Shown here piece by piece: positions 25,284 to 34,780 of a stretch of 64,000 bases of DNA. The translations under genes and the position numbers were made by a program. How positions within the stretch are numbered: position 1 is the stretch's first letter; each line of letters opens with the position of its first letter. Under the pieces are notes generated by a model. That model did not search any database, was not told the DNA's origin, and saw only the letters and a list, made by a program, of their open reading frames with translations. The stretch is from JAHBTB01 sp964451255 (GTDB lineage: Bacteria; Armatimonadota; Fimbriimonadia; Fimbriimonadales; Fimbriimonadaceae): NCBI GenBank assembly GCA_964451255.1, contig CAYVHL010000003.1, positions 124,001 through 188,000 on the forward strand, given 5' to 3'.

Positions 25284-26213
25284 CTAGGCCAAGTCCCCAA
25301 ACCGAATCGCGTCGCACAGGTCGCCGTCGGCGGAAACCTCGCCGCCCAGCAGGCATCCCTTGATCGAACCGGTGACCCTCACTTTGGATCCGGGAAGCAC
25401 CACACTGTCTTCAATCGCGTCGCATTCGACGATTGAACCTGCCCCGACGACCACGTGTTCGCCCATGTGCCCCTTCACCCGGGCGTCCAAGGCCACGAGT
25501 TGCCCGTTCTGAGTCAAGAACCTGCTGGTCGCAAGGAAGCTCGGCAAGGTGCCCGTGTCGAACCAATCCCCCTCATAGACCCCCGCCAGTACCTCGTCAC
25601 CCCGATCGACGAGCATCTGGATCGCGTCGGTGATCTCGTATTCGCCACGAGCGCTGGGCTGCAGGTCGGGCAGGACTTCCCACAATTGGGGGCCGAAGAC
25701 GTACATCCCCGCCATCGCCAGATTTGACTCAGGCTGGGAAGGCTTCTCCACAAGCTTGACGATCCGGTCTCCGTCGACATTGGCGACACCGAACCGCCGG
25801 GGATCTTCCACCGCTTTGACCAGGTTCAAATTGGCACAGCCACGATCCTTGAACTTCCGAACGAACGGTGCGAGATGGTCACTATAGATCGCGTCGCCTA
25901 GATACAAGACAAAATCGTCTCCGGCGACAAAGTCCTTGGCGAATCCCACCGCATGAGCGAGGCCGCGCGGGTCTGGCTGACGGACAAATTCTAGGTGCAA
26001 CCCGAACTCGGAGCCGTCCCCCAGGGCCTCCCTCATGGCGGACTCGTTGTCTCCGACCACGACCGCCACCTCGCTTGTCCCGCATTCCTTGAGTTGGTCG
26101 AACGCATAGGCCAGGGTCATCTTGTTGGCGATGGGAAGCAACGGCTTGGGGACGGCCTTTGTGACGGGATAGAGCCGGGTGCCCTTCCCGGCCGCGAGGA
26201 TGACGCCTTTCAT
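25284..26213 (-). CDS. Sugar-nucleotide transferase, glucose-1-phosphate thymidylyltransferase type
   Basis: A 309-residue nucleotidyltransferase. The N-terminus MKGVILAAGKGTRLYPVTKA is the nucleotide-binding signature, with LYLGDAIY supplying the metal-binding Asp and VEKPSQP the sugar-binding loop. The last 70 residues form a left-handed beta-helix (GAGSIVECDAIEDSVVLPGSKV), as in the archaeal long RmlA-type group. It makes dTDP- or UDP-glucose. The start at ATG 26213 follows the conserved signature. No other dTDP-sugar genes are adjacent. Confidence 0.87.
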   Translation of the reverse strand: MKGVILAAGKGTRLYPVTKAVPKPLLPIANKMTLAYAFDQLKECGTSEVAVVVGDNESAMREALGDGSEFGLHLEFVRQPDPRGLAHAVGFAKDFVAGDDFVLYLGDAIYSDHLAPFVRKFKDRGCANLNLVKAVEDPRRFGVANVDGDRIVKLVEKPSQPESNLAMAGMYVFGPQLWEVLPDLQPSARGEYEITDAIQMLVDRGDEVLAGVYEGDWFDTGTLPSFLATSRFLTQNGQLVALDARVKGHMGEHVVVGAGSIVECDAIEDSVVLPGSKVRVTGSIKGCLLGGEVSADGDLCDAIRFGDLA

Positions 26214-26274
26214 GGGTGCGTCATGAGTTTGGCATGGTCGTCCTGCGTCATCGGGCAGGTGCCACAATGCCCTT

Positions 26275-27474
26275 GTGAAACGGATTTCACACTTGGCGGC
26301 ACTGACCATCCTAGCCCTTGCAGGTTGTGGCCCCAAGGAACCCCCTCCTTACCAGACCTATTTCAAACAGCCGGAGCCATATGTTCCTCAAACCGGCTCA
26401 AGAAACGCATTTGACACATACTTGCTGGCCGCACGTGAGACTGACAGTGCCTTGTCGGCCAAGGACCGGGGCCGAAATGAGACCCCTGACTTCAAGAAGA
26501 AGGTCGTCGACACCTTACGGCCGACGTTGGATAGCGTCGAAAGGGCCAGCCGCGAGCTGTGCCGGTTCGAGTTCCGCCCCACCAACCCATCGTCACAGAG
26601 GCCCGAGCGAGAGGCATGGTTTTGGATCGGTAAAGGCATGGCATGGAGATCCAGCGAGCTCTTCGAGGCAGGCTCGACCGACGACGCGCTCGACTGTGCC
26701 CTCGCCGCGGCTCGGTTCGGCTGCGACCTCACGCAGGGCGACGTCGAAGACGTGACGGTCGGAGTCTCAGTAGTGGGTCTTGTGCGCGCGGTGGTCCGGG
26801 CCAACCAGGAAAAGTTGACTCCGGGCCAGCTCGACAAGCTATTCGCAGGCGTGTCCGCCGCCCTGGCTAGGTGCGGCGACCCGGACACGGTTATCGACAA
26901 CGAGGAGCAAGAGATGCTCGCCGCCGTCCAGGAGGTCCAGGACTGCTACCGGGACAAGAAGACAGACCAGCTGGATAAGATCCTTTACAAGGACGGACGG
27001 GACGCGGTCGAGTACCTTCAGGATCTCCGGGACAGCGACCGCCCGGCCTACTTCTCTGGCTTTGCCGGCGAAGCGGTCTCCACCGCCCGATTTGCCAAAG
27101 AACAAGCAAAGAAGCCCCCCAAAGAGCGCGCCGAGTTCAAATTGCCAGAATCCGGACGGCCCTGGAAAAGGTTCGCCCGCCATTTCTTCTCGCCCGTGCT
27201 CACCTATATCGATGCCCGAGACAGGTTCTTGACCTCAGTCAGGCTCTGGGCCGTGGACGCCAAGTGTCGGGCGGGATCCCTGCGCGGCGGCGCCCCGACA
27301 GGGATTGACGCGATGGGCCAGGTCGCTGTCGATCCCTACTCAGGCAAATCGTTCGTGTACTACGCGGCAGGCTCAGACTACCGGGTTTACAGCGTAGGCA
27401 AGGACGGCCGGGACGACGGCGGCCACTCGGATGACGGCTACCAACCTGACATGACGACGGCGGCTGGCCCCTGA
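26275..27474 (+). CDS. Lipoprotein of unknown function
   Basis: A 399-residue protein beginning with a GTG start and a lipoprotein signal with LALAGC (Cys18). The mature part is charged and mostly helical, with a central region AAARFGCDLTQGDVEDVTVG typical of a helical repeat. The C-terminal part has VAVDPYSGKSFVYYAAGSDYRVYSVG, a short motif also seen at the end of many planctomycete and armatimonad secreted proteins, including the phrase DGRDDGG. The gene is monocistronic and function is unknown. Confidence 0.72.
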   Translation: MKRISHLAALTILALAGCGPKEPPPYQTYFKQPEPYVPQTGSRNAFDTYLLAARETDSALSAKDRGRNETPDFKKKVVDTLRPTLDSVERASRELCRFEFRPTNPSSQRPEREAWFWIGKGMAWRSSELFEAGSTDDALDCALAAARFGCDLTQGDVEDVTVGVSVVGLVRAVVRANQEKLTPGQLDKLFAGVSAALARCGDPDTVIDNEEQEMLAAVQEVQDCYRDKKTDQLDKILYKDGRDAVEYLQDLRDSDRPAYFSGFAGEAVSTARFAKEQAKKPPKERAEFKLPESGRPWKRFARHFFSPVLTYIDARDRFLTSVRLWAVDAKCRAGSLRGGAPTGIDAMGQVAVDPYSGKSFVYYAAGSDYRVYSVGKDGRDDGGHSDDGYQPDMTTAAGP

Positions 27475-27481
27475 TCCCGGC

Positions 27482-28762
27482 TCAGTTTCTGGGCGCGTCC
27501 GCGGCGCTGAAGACAGGCACCGACACCTTCTTTGGCCTCCAGATGTAGCCGCTCAGCCCTTCGACCGACACCGACTCGACGCCCACACTGTCACATCCAC
27601 CCGGAAGGTATCTCGCAGTTTCTTCGCTCACGACAAGCGTCCCGGGCTCGGCCGCCTTCTGCATATGCGCGGCGACGTCGATCACATGGGCGAAGTTGAC
27701 TTGGGTCACGTCTTTGCCGGGAGCTAGGACGCTACCGGTGTGCAGGCCGGTCCGAAGCTCGAATGTCTGCCCCGTTCGGTTACGGAAGGCGTTGAACTCG
27801 AAGAGTCCGGCCATCAAGGCTTTGGCGGCTAGGAACCCGTTTTGAGGTTGCTCAAAGGCCGCCGTCACGCCGTCACCGGCCGTCGAATGGATTCTTCCAC
27901 CGTGCCGGGTGACGACCGACTCGACGAACAAGTGGTACTCCGTAAAGGTGAACTCGACGGACAAGGGCTCGGCGACCGCTTTGAGCTTTGTGGACCCCAC
28001 GATGTCGGCGCTCAGAAAGGTGACGAAGCGCTCGTCCGACTTGAGCTTCTCGGTGATTTCCAGAAGTTGTTGGAGCATCTCATGGCGCTCCCTACCAGGG
28101 TCTCGCAAACCCAACACCGATCTGTTTTTCCCGAGCGCCAAGTGTGCGACGACTCCGACGGCGGCCCCGCCGACTGCCCCGAGCGCGAACATCGTCGGAT
28201 GGATGCCCATGAGCGTCCCAGCCGGCCAACCGACCATGAGCAGAAGCGGGCGGACCAGGGTATGCACATAGAGGAACAGCGTGGCGACAAGCGCCCACGT
28301 CGCACCGGCGATCGCACCTGCGACGCCAGCGGTGCGCACTTGGCGGCTCACTGCCGCGTTCCAGACCGCGGCGATCGCTCCTAGGAACACCAAGCTCGAC
28401 AAGAAGCCGGTGTGATCGCGCGTGACCATCGACCAGGCCGCCAACAATCCCATCGCCCCACCCAGCAACCCGCCCATCGCGAACCGCCGGACGTCCGGGT
28501 CGAAGGCGAGAAAACTGCTACGGAGCCGTTGGACAGGGTTAGTCTTCTCTTCGGTCTCCGGCAGACTTCTGACGGCCAAGCGGACATATTCGAGCGGCGC
28601 CCCCGTAGCTTCGGCGACCGCGACGATCGCCTCATCGTCCAGGTCGCCTCCCCGGGCGGCACGAAGGCGGCTGGCGAGCGCCAGCATCTCATGGATGCGG
28701 TCGTCCGTGCCTGCCTTCGCCAGTTCCGTCTCTGTGTGATCGGGGGCCACTTTCGTAGACAT
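27482..28762 (-). CDS. Membrane protein with class III cyclase-like domain, altered catalytic site
   Basis: A 426-residue protein: about 90 cytoplasmic residues, then several membrane helices (about residues 95-210), then a class III nucleotide cyclase domain. Both metal-binding Asp positions are kept (LSADIVGST, Asp253; TAGDGVTAAF, Asp297). The transition-state pair normally Asn and Arg in VNxAxRL is replaced, here IDVAAHM (Asp362, His366). It may be inactive or have altered activity. ATG 28762 is used; an upstream start would add 34 residues of arginine-rich sequence. Confidence 0.82.
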   Translation of the reverse strand: MSTKVAPDHTETELAKAGTDDRIHEMLALASRLRAARGGDLDDEAIVAVAEATGAPLEYVRLAVRSLPETEEKTNPVQRLRSSFLAFDPDVRRFAMGGLLGGAMGLLAAWSMVTRDHTGFLSSLVFLGAIAAVWNAAVSRQVRTAGVAGAIAGATWALVATLFLYVHTLVRPLLLMVGWPAGTLMGIHPTMFALGAVGGAAVGVVAHLALGKNRSVLGLRDPGRERHEMLQQLLEITEKLKSDERFVTFLSADIVGSTKLKAVAEPLSVEFTFTEYHLFVESVVTRHGGRIHSTAGDGVTAAFEQPQNGFLAAKALMAGLFEFNAFRNRTGQTFELRTGLHTGSVLAPGKDVTQVNFAHVIDVAAHMQKAAEPGTLVVSEETARYLPGGCDSVGVESVSVEGLSGYIWRPKKVSVPVFSAADAPRN

Positions 28763-28871
28763 TCTACTGCCCCTCGGCCCTCCGGGTTCTGATCGTCGCA
28801 GGAAAAGATCTCGGGAGTTTGAGGGCCGCACTCTCTGGCCGTCAAGAACTCGAAGCGGCTTCAACCAGGCG

Positions 28872-29687
28872 TCAGTGCCCGCATCCGGTAGGAGGGGGAG
28901 GGGGACCGTCGATCAGCCTGGTGACGATCAATTGACCCGTGACCGGGTTGTCGCCCGGGTGCAGAGTGGGCAACGCGACGAGGCAGGTCGTGCCGAACAC
29001 CGAATAGTCTCCGCCGTTGTAGCTCAAGGATCGGAAAAAGGCGTCGGAGATCGAGTCCGCCTTCAAGGTGAGCCACTTGGCCGAAGTCGGACAGGTAGCG
29101 GAAAACGCACCGTCCTTCCATGTCAACGAACCTCCCACACGATTCAAGTTCTGATCGTAGAGATCGACCTGGACGTACACGATCCCCAGGGACGAGGCCA
29201 GACCGCTGACCGGGCCCGACGAGACAACCGTCCCACTCACCGTCGCCGTGCCGACGGCCACGCGGCAGTCCTGCGTCAAAGTCTTGTTGATACCGCTGAC
29301 GGTGGCGGTCGCCGACACTTTGAAGTTGGCGTTGGGATCCGACACGACCTGCATGAAGCCGGACGGCGACAACGACACCTTCGTCGAGTTCGTGCCGACC
29401 AGAGTGAAGTTCGATGCCACCAGCACGGACCGGACGCCCGCCAGGTCATAGTTGACGAACTGAACCTGGAGTTGGTCGGTCACCCGAAGGTTGAGGGGGT
29501 CGACCGCCTGCCCCCCGTTACCGATGAACTCCAGGTACTGGCCGGGCAAAGGTACCGCCGCGCCAGGGTTTGTGCCGTTCGTTCCGCCTCCAGCGGCGCC
29601 TCCGCCGCCTCCGCCGCAGGCGATGAGAAAGCCGGCACAGATGGCGAAGAGCCCAATGACGAACATCTGCAAGACATCACGTTTCAA
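28872..29687 (-). CDS. Secreted lipoprotein with beta-sandwich-like domain
   Basis: A 271-residue protein with lipobox FLIAC (Cys24) followed by six glycines and a Gly/Asn/Pro-rich linker. The mature part is rich in Val, Thr and Ser with repeated beta-strand patterns (QFVNYDLAGVRSVLVASNFTLVG and VSGTVVSSGPVSG, each abbreviated here), suggesting Ig-like or carboxypeptidase-regulatory-like folds. It probably sits on the outer surface. No catalytic motif is visible. Confidence 0.7.
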   Translation of the reverse strand: MKRDVLQMFVIGLFAICAGFLIACGGGGGGAAGGGTNGTNPGAAVPLPGQYLEFIGNGGQAVDPLNLRVTDQLQVQFVNYDLAGVRSVLVASNFTLVGTNSTKVSLSPSGFMQVVSDPNANFKVSATATVSGINKTLTQDCRVAVGTATVSGTVVSSGPVSGLASSLGIVYVQVDLYDQNLNRVGGSLTWKDGAFSATCPTSAKWLTLKADSISDAFFRSLSYNGGDYSVFGTTCLVALPTLHPGDNPVTGQLIVTRLIDGPPPPPTGCGH

Positions 29688-29756
29688 AGTCGTTTCCTTT
29701 CTGCACCCGCGCCGACGGGCTAAGCAGTAGACGCCCGGACGCCCGGAGTCCGTTCG

Positions 29757-32093
29757 CTATTCTAGCTGGGCGACGGTCACGCCGTCGCCGCCCTCCTGAG
29801 CATCCGCCACATGGAAGGATTTGACACCCTTGGTTTGGCGTAGGACCTCCTGGGTGATCTTTTTCAGTATCCCTTCCCCCTTTCCATGGACGACACGGAT
29901 GCTCGCCACCCCAGCGAGAAGCGCTTCGTCTATGAACTTCTCCAAGGTCTCGATCGCGTCTTCCGCCCTCATCTGGCGCAAATGCACCTCCCGCTGGACA
30001 GTCTGCGCCCTCTTAAGTTGGTGGCTGGTCCCTTGCTTCTTGATCTGTGCCGGGACCGTCTCCACCGGGGTGAGGCTGGCGACAGGCACCGTCATTTTGA
30101 TCGCCCCCATCTGCACCAGCACGTTCTTACCCTTGGGATCGTCCACGACCACGCCTTTACCTTCGAATCCCGCGACCCGAACGGTCTGGCCCTTGGTGAT
30201 CGTCAATTGGACCGCCGGGCCTGCTGACTTCGGCGCCGCCGGGCGCATGTCGCGGATGAAGCCCTGGCCCACCTCTTGCACGTCCTTTAGCTTTTGGCGG
30301 GCACGGTCAAGGTTCGCTTGGCTGCCGTCCCGCTTGATGGACTCAAACACGTCGGCAGTCTCGAGCCTTATCTCCCGGAGCACCTCCTCAAGTTCCTGGG
30401 CGGCTTGTTCGCGGACCTTGACCCTCGTTTCGTCCGCGCGGGCAATTTTGGCCTCTGCCTCTCTCTCGACTTGGCGGAGACGGTTGGCGAGCCTGTCGGC
30501 CTCGCCCTGGGCCCGCTGAGCCTGTCTTTGGGCCGCCTCCAGGTTCTCGATCATGCGGGCGACGTCCTGGGCCTGGTCGCCGATGCCTGCGGTCGCCTCA
30601 GTGACGACGTCCGCCGGGATGCCGTACCTCTCGGCGATCTTGAGGGCATGGCTCGAACCAGGGGTGCCCAACATCAGGTGATACGTGGGCCGCAGCGACT
30701 TGAGATCGAACTCCATCGCCGCGTTGACAAACCCCGACTGGTTCGAAGCGAGCACCTTCAACTCACCGTAGTGGGTGCTCGCCATCGTCTTTGCCCCGCC
30801 CCGTTGGAAAGCCAAGAGGAGGGCTCTGGCCAGGGACGAGCCTTCGGTCGGGTCTGTCCCCGCCCCGACCTCGTCCAATAGCACCAAGGCACCTCGTCGA
30901 AGGCCCTTCAGTGCCGACGCGATGTTCTTGATGTGTCCGCTGAACGTGGACAACGACTGTTGCAGCGACTGTTCGTCGCCGATGTCCGCCCAGATCTGGC
31001 TGAAGCAGCCGATCCTGCATTCGAACGCCGCGACCATCATCCCGGCTTGGGCCATCGCGACGGCCAAGCCGACTGTCTTGATCCCGACGGTCTTGCCCCC
31101 GGTGTTCGGCCCCGTGATCAAGATCGTGTCGTTCTCGTCGCCCAGGTGCAGGCTGAGCGGTACAGCGGTCTTCTTATCCAGTAGCGGATGTCGAGCCTTG
31201 GTCAGGCGGATGCTGGCGTCGGGCCCGCGGGCTGGAACACAGCCGCCGAGGTCTGCGCCATATCGAGCGCGGGCGAACAAGACGTCCAGTTCGGTCGCGG
31301 CGACGCATCCGTCCTTGATCGCGTCCACGTCCGCCCCGACCACACCGCTGATCCTGGCCAGCACCTTCTCCTCTTCCGCCTTCTCGGCGACCTCGGCCTC
31401 ACGGAACTGGTTGCCGGCCTGGACCACGTCTTCGGGTTCGAGGAAGACCGTCTGGCCACTCGCGCTGGTGTCATGGACGATGCCCCGCAACCGGCTCTTG
31501 TACTCAGCCTTGAGCGGGATGACGTACCGGCCGTTCCGGGTCGTGTAGAGCGGATCGCTCAGCATGTCGCGGGTCTTACCAGAGACATAGCTTTGGATCG
31601 CCGAGAGTGTCTTTTTGGCCGCCTGCGCCTTACGCCTCCGGGCGGCGGCAAGTTCGGGGCTGGCTTCGTCCAAAACGGACCCGTCGACATCCAGGCTTTT
31701 CTCGACTAGCGCGACGGTGTTCGGCAAGGCGGGAAGACAAGCGGCGATCCCTTTCAGCGTCTTCACGCCCTCGGCTTCTTCGACGGCCTTCTTGGCCGAC
31801 AGCATCGCCTTCAGCGTGGTGCCGACGCGGAACAGGCTTTGTCCGTCGCACACCGCCCCCTTGCTCGCGATGGTGACGGTCGCGCGGACGTCGCGCACAC
31901 CCCTCAGGCTGGGCAAGCCGGTGTTGCGAAGGGTGTCGGCCTCCTTTGTCTTGTCGAGTTCACGCCAGACCACACTCGCGTCAAAGTTGGGGACGACCTG
32001 GGCCGCCTCGGCTTTGCCAAGCTCGGTCTCGCACGCCTCTACAAGGCAAGCGACGATCGCATCCCAATCTAAGACGGCGAGCGCGTGCTCCAC
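29757..32093 (-). CDS. mutS2: Endonuclease/ribosome-rescue ATPase MutS2
   Basis: A 778-residue protein with the MutS2 layout: N-terminal core and long clamp helices, ATPase with Walker A TGPNTGGKTV and Walker B LVLLDEVGAGTDP, a coiled coil (about residues 480-600), and a C-terminal Smr domain with HGKGEG. MutS2 proteins act on recombination intermediates or on collided ribosomes. I start at GTG 32093, giving the usual MutS2 length; the longer frame upstream would add 40 residues of atypical sequence and overlap the divergent promoter. Confidence 0.93.
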   Translation of the reverse strand: MEHALAVLDWDAIVACLVEACETELGKAEAAQVVPNFDASVVWRELDKTKEADTLRNTGLPSLRGVRDVRATVTIASKGAVCDGQSLFRVGTTLKAMLSAKKAVEEAEGVKTLKGIAACLPALPNTVALVEKSLDVDGSVLDEASPELAAARRRKAQAAKKTLSAIQSYVSGKTRDMLSDPLYTTRNGRYVIPLKAEYKSRLRGIVHDTSASGQTVFLEPEDVVQAGNQFREAEVAEKAEEEKVLARISGVVGADVDAIKDGCVAATELDVLFARARYGADLGGCVPARGPDASIRLTKARHPLLDKKTAVPLSLHLGDENDTILITGPNTGGKTVGIKTVGLAVAMAQAGMMVAAFECRIGCFSQIWADIGDEQSLQQSLSTFSGHIKNIASALKGLRRGALVLLDEVGAGTDPTEGSSLARALLLAFQRGGAKTMASTHYGELKVLASNQSGFVNAAMEFDLKSLRPTYHLMLGTPGSSHALKIAERYGIPADVVTEATAGIGDQAQDVARMIENLEAAQRQAQRAQGEADRLANRLRQVEREAEAKIARADETRVKVREQAAQELEEVLREIRLETADVFESIKRDGSQANLDRARQKLKDVQEVGQGFIRDMRPAAPKSAGPAVQLTITKGQTVRVAGFEGKGVVVDDPKGKNVLVQMGAIKMTVPVASLTPVETVPAQIKKQGTSHQLKRAQTVQREVHLRQMRAEDAIETLEKFIDEALLAGVASIRVVHGKGEGILKKITQEVLRQTKGVKSFHVADAQEGGDGVTVAQLE

Positions 32094-32169
32094 TAATGGA
32101 TATTGTGGATGCTCACAGCCTGCCCCAGACCTTTCGGACCTGGAGATCTTCTCGTGGCAAAATGGCTCT

Positions 32170-32811
32170 ATGCTCACCGCCCTTGTTCTCGCCGCGAACC
32201 TCGCGACCGTCACCCTGGAGCCAACCGACGATGTTTGGGTGTATCCCTATGCCAGCGACCAAGTGACCGATCCCTACCTCCGGGTCTGGGGGTCGCAAGG
32301 AGAGTCCTTAGGCGAACCCGACCCAGGCATGACCGTGAGTTACAGCCTGGTGAAATTTGACCTCGGCAAGGTCAACAAGGACGGGAAATTGAAGAGCGCG
32401 GTCTTGGTCTTGACGAACTTCGACAAGGTCGGATACACGGCGCAGGAGAGCAAGGACGCCCCCGTCGAGGTGCGCGAGGTGGAACCAGGCTTCACAGAGC
32501 GGCTATGGGATTTCCGCGACGCGGAGAAGTTCGCTCCAGAAGCAAAGGAGGCAGTCCTCGGGTCAGGCTATGCGACCCAGGTCGTCGAGGGCCAACCGAC
32601 CGTCATCACCGTCGACCTGATGAAGGGGCCCGGCTCGTTCCCTGCCCTATTGGACAAATGTATGGCCAGCAAAGACAAAGCGCTTGCGCTCGCCTTGACC
32701 AGCAAGCTAGACCCTGAAGGAAGTGATCAGACCAGACTTTACAAGTTCTATTCTCACAGCGCACCGAAGCCCGAACAGAGGCCAAAATTGGTGCTCACTT
32801 TTTCCAATTAG
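32170..32811 (+). CDS. Exported DNRLRE-domain protein
   Basis: A 213-residue protein with a short hydrophobic N-terminus (LTALVLAANLATV) and a beta-rich domain beginning TDDVWVYPYASDQVTDPYLRVWG, with later MVSYSLVKFDL-like strands (T-V-S-Y-S-L-V-K-F-D-L). This fits the DNRLRE domain, a beta-sandwich common in secreted and cell-wall proteins. It probably acts at the surface; no enzymatic residues are visible. Its stop overlaps the convergent kinase gene by 17 nt. Confidence 0.7.
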   Translation: MLTALVLAANLATVTLEPTDDVWVYPYASDQVTDPYLRVWGSQGESLGEPDPGMTVSYSLVKFDLGKVNKDGKLKSAVLVLTNFDKVGYTAQESKDAPVEVREVEPGFTERLWDFRDAEKFAPEAKEAVLGSGYATQVVEGQPTVITVDLMKGPGSFPALLDKCMASKDKALALALTSKLDPEGSDQTRLYKFYSHSAPKPEQRPKLVLTFSN

Positions 32812-34780
32812 CGCTGTTGCCAGATCCCCAGCTGAACCACGTCATATCAAGTCTCTTTCGCTCATTATTTGCAATCTTTTGACACAACGCCTCTACTCTT
32901 GATAACAAGAGCCTCTGCTCATGTTCAAAATCAAGGGTCGTTTTGACCAGTTCAGACTTCAATTCAATGATCTCGCGGGACTTTTCGACCAACCAGGAGG
33001 TGTATTCCGAGTCTATGCTGTCTTCCACGGTCTTGGGCAACGGAAGCGCTGACGCTTCCCAATACTTTGCGGACAAGTTGTCCCGCCACTCGACAAGCTC
33101 GCTGATCGTCTTGTTGCTTAGCGCCGGAATCTGCGCCAACTTGTTCTGGTCTATATCGGCGGCGGATCGGATCCCTTTGTCGTAGATATCGTTCAACCTT
33201 CCCTCGTTCAGACCGCTGACATTGGCGACGAGGATGCTGTACTTGGAGAGCAACTTGCGCAGATCTGCTCCATGGTGAAGGGACAGATATTTGTGGCGAA
33301 TCTGGCGGTACTTGCCGTCTTTGTTTTCAACTTCGGACAAGAGCCAGACGCGTTTGGCCTCCATCCGCGTCTTTTGATCGGCCCAACCTGAACGCCTCCA
33401 TGTCTCAAGGACATTGTAGAGTTCTGCATAGTCGCCTTGCAATTCAGACTCAAGCAACCTGTACTTTTTCGAAATCCTTGCTAAGTTGCAGGAAGAGGGG
33501 AAAATGACAAAGAACCCGATGAAAATGGGCACAGAAAAGGGCGGTGTCCGCCAAAGCAGCAGGCAGGTCGCCAAGATCGCCAGGCCACACAGCAAGTATC
33601 GTTGTATCCGCCGGAGCAAAGCCTTTCGCGGCGGTAGGGGCGCCGGGTCGATCCGGAGCGCCAGGGCCCCGGGAGGGAGCTCCAACTCCACGGCGGCTGG
33701 CAGGCTCCTAACCGAACTGATTGCCTCTTCGAGGTCAGCCAAGGCGTCGTCGACCAGCTTTGGGCCTGCGGGCTGGATGTCGTTCGGGTTGCAGAACAGA
33801 CGGGTCCGTGACCTGCGTTCCAAGCGGCACCACGGACAAGACGCCAAGCCTGTCCAGTATCGGTGCCCGGGCCGTTCAGGACAGTCGACGAGTTCACTTT
33901 CCAGGTCACGGAGCGCGCCAGACCAAGCCCGTGCCGATGGGCGTGCCTCCGGCTTTAGGCCGAAGGCCCGTTCAAAGAGCGCTGCGATGTACGGCGGCAA
34001 GAATGTCGTGCTGACTCCTGGTGGTGGCCTCAACGGGACGTCCCGCACGTCCGAATAGGCATACCAGTGGTTGGCGACCGCCTCCTCCAAGGTCGGCTCG
34101 GCATCCCCGGTCGGGCGACCTGCAAACGGGTGGCGGCCCAGCATCAACGTCTGAAACAGGAGGACCGCCAAGGCGAAAAGGTCGTGCCTCGCCCCGCGCA
34201 GGTGCTGGTCCAAGTCTCGGCCCTGTAGTTCGGGGGCCAAGTATTCCGCCTTGCCCACCGGGCAAGCGAGCACAGCCCCTTCGACTTCCACCTGGAAGCT
34301 ATCGACGTCGATCAGCTTGACCATCGCCTGCCCACTGACGAGCACGTTCGATTCATTCAGGTCGCCGATGACAAGTCCCGCCCGGTGGATCGCCGCGACC
34401 GAAGCAGCTAGGTTCCGGGTCACCCGTACGAGGAAGCCCCAGTCGCCGTGGGGGACCTGTCGGATGCGCGACCGGGTCTGATAGACGGTGAACAGCGGTG
34501 TCCAGCCCTTGAGGTGCTCCATCAAGAAGCCGACTGCCTGTCCGTTGCCGTCGACGACCAACTCGCGTGGCCATGCCGCCACCCTTTCCAACTCGGGAGA
34601 AGCCATCGCCACCAACGCTTCGACTTTCCGAGCATGCTCGTCCAATTCTTCGGTGCCCTTATAGACCTTGGCCAACACGCCGTCGCGCCCCGCAATGTGC
34701 CGAACCGTCGCCTCGCCGCCCTCACCGACGCGGGCATGGAGTTCCAGTGGCAGACCTTCGGCGTCAAACAGCAATGTCAT
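32795..34780 (-). CDS. YegI-like protein kinase with C-terminal HhH domain
   Basis: A 661-residue protein. Residues 1-300 form a Ser/Thr-type kinase: glycine loop GEGGEATV, Lys38 (VLAKVYK), catalytic Asp140 and Asn145 (GDLNESNVLV), DVD in place of DFG (Asp158), and EYLAPEL. A cysteine pair CPWC and two membrane helices follow (about 370-430), then a helix-hairpin-helix segment VSGLNEGRLNDIYDKGI and a coiled coil. It matches E. coli YegI in design. It is the third gene of a vWA-PP2C-kinase triad and overlaps the PP2C stop (ATGA). The 3' third is less G+C rich. Confidence 0.85.
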   Translation of the reverse strand: MTLLFDAEGLPLELHARVGEGGEATVRHIAGRDGVLAKVYKGTEELDEHARKVEALVAMASPELERVAAWPRELVVDGNGQAVGFLMEHLKGWTPLFTVYQTRSRIRQVPHGDWGFLVRVTRNLAASVAAIHRAGLVIGDLNESNVLVSGQAMVKLIDVDSFQVEVEGAVLACPVGKAEYLAPELQGRDLDQHLRGARHDLFALAVLLFQTLMLGRHPFAGRPTGDAEPTLEEAVANHWYAYSDVRDVPLRPPPGVSTTFLPPYIAALFERAFGLKPEARPSARAWSGALRDLESELVDCPERPGHRYWTGLASCPWCRLERRSRTRLFCNPNDIQPAGPKLVDDALADLEEAISSVRSLPAAVELELPPGALALRIDPAPLPPRKALLRRIQRYLLCGLAILATCLLLWRTPPFSVPIFIGFFVIFPSSCNLARISKKYRLLESELQGDYAELYNVLETWRRSGWADQKTRMEAKRVWLLSEVENKDGKYRQIRHKYLSLHHGADLRKLLSKYSILVANVSGLNEGRLNDIYDKGIRSAADIDQNKLAQIPALSNKTISELVEWRDNLSAKYWEASALPLPKTVEDSIDSEYTSWLVEKSREIIELKSELVKTTLDFEHEQRLLLSRVEALCQKIANNERKRLDMTWFSWGSGNSANWKK

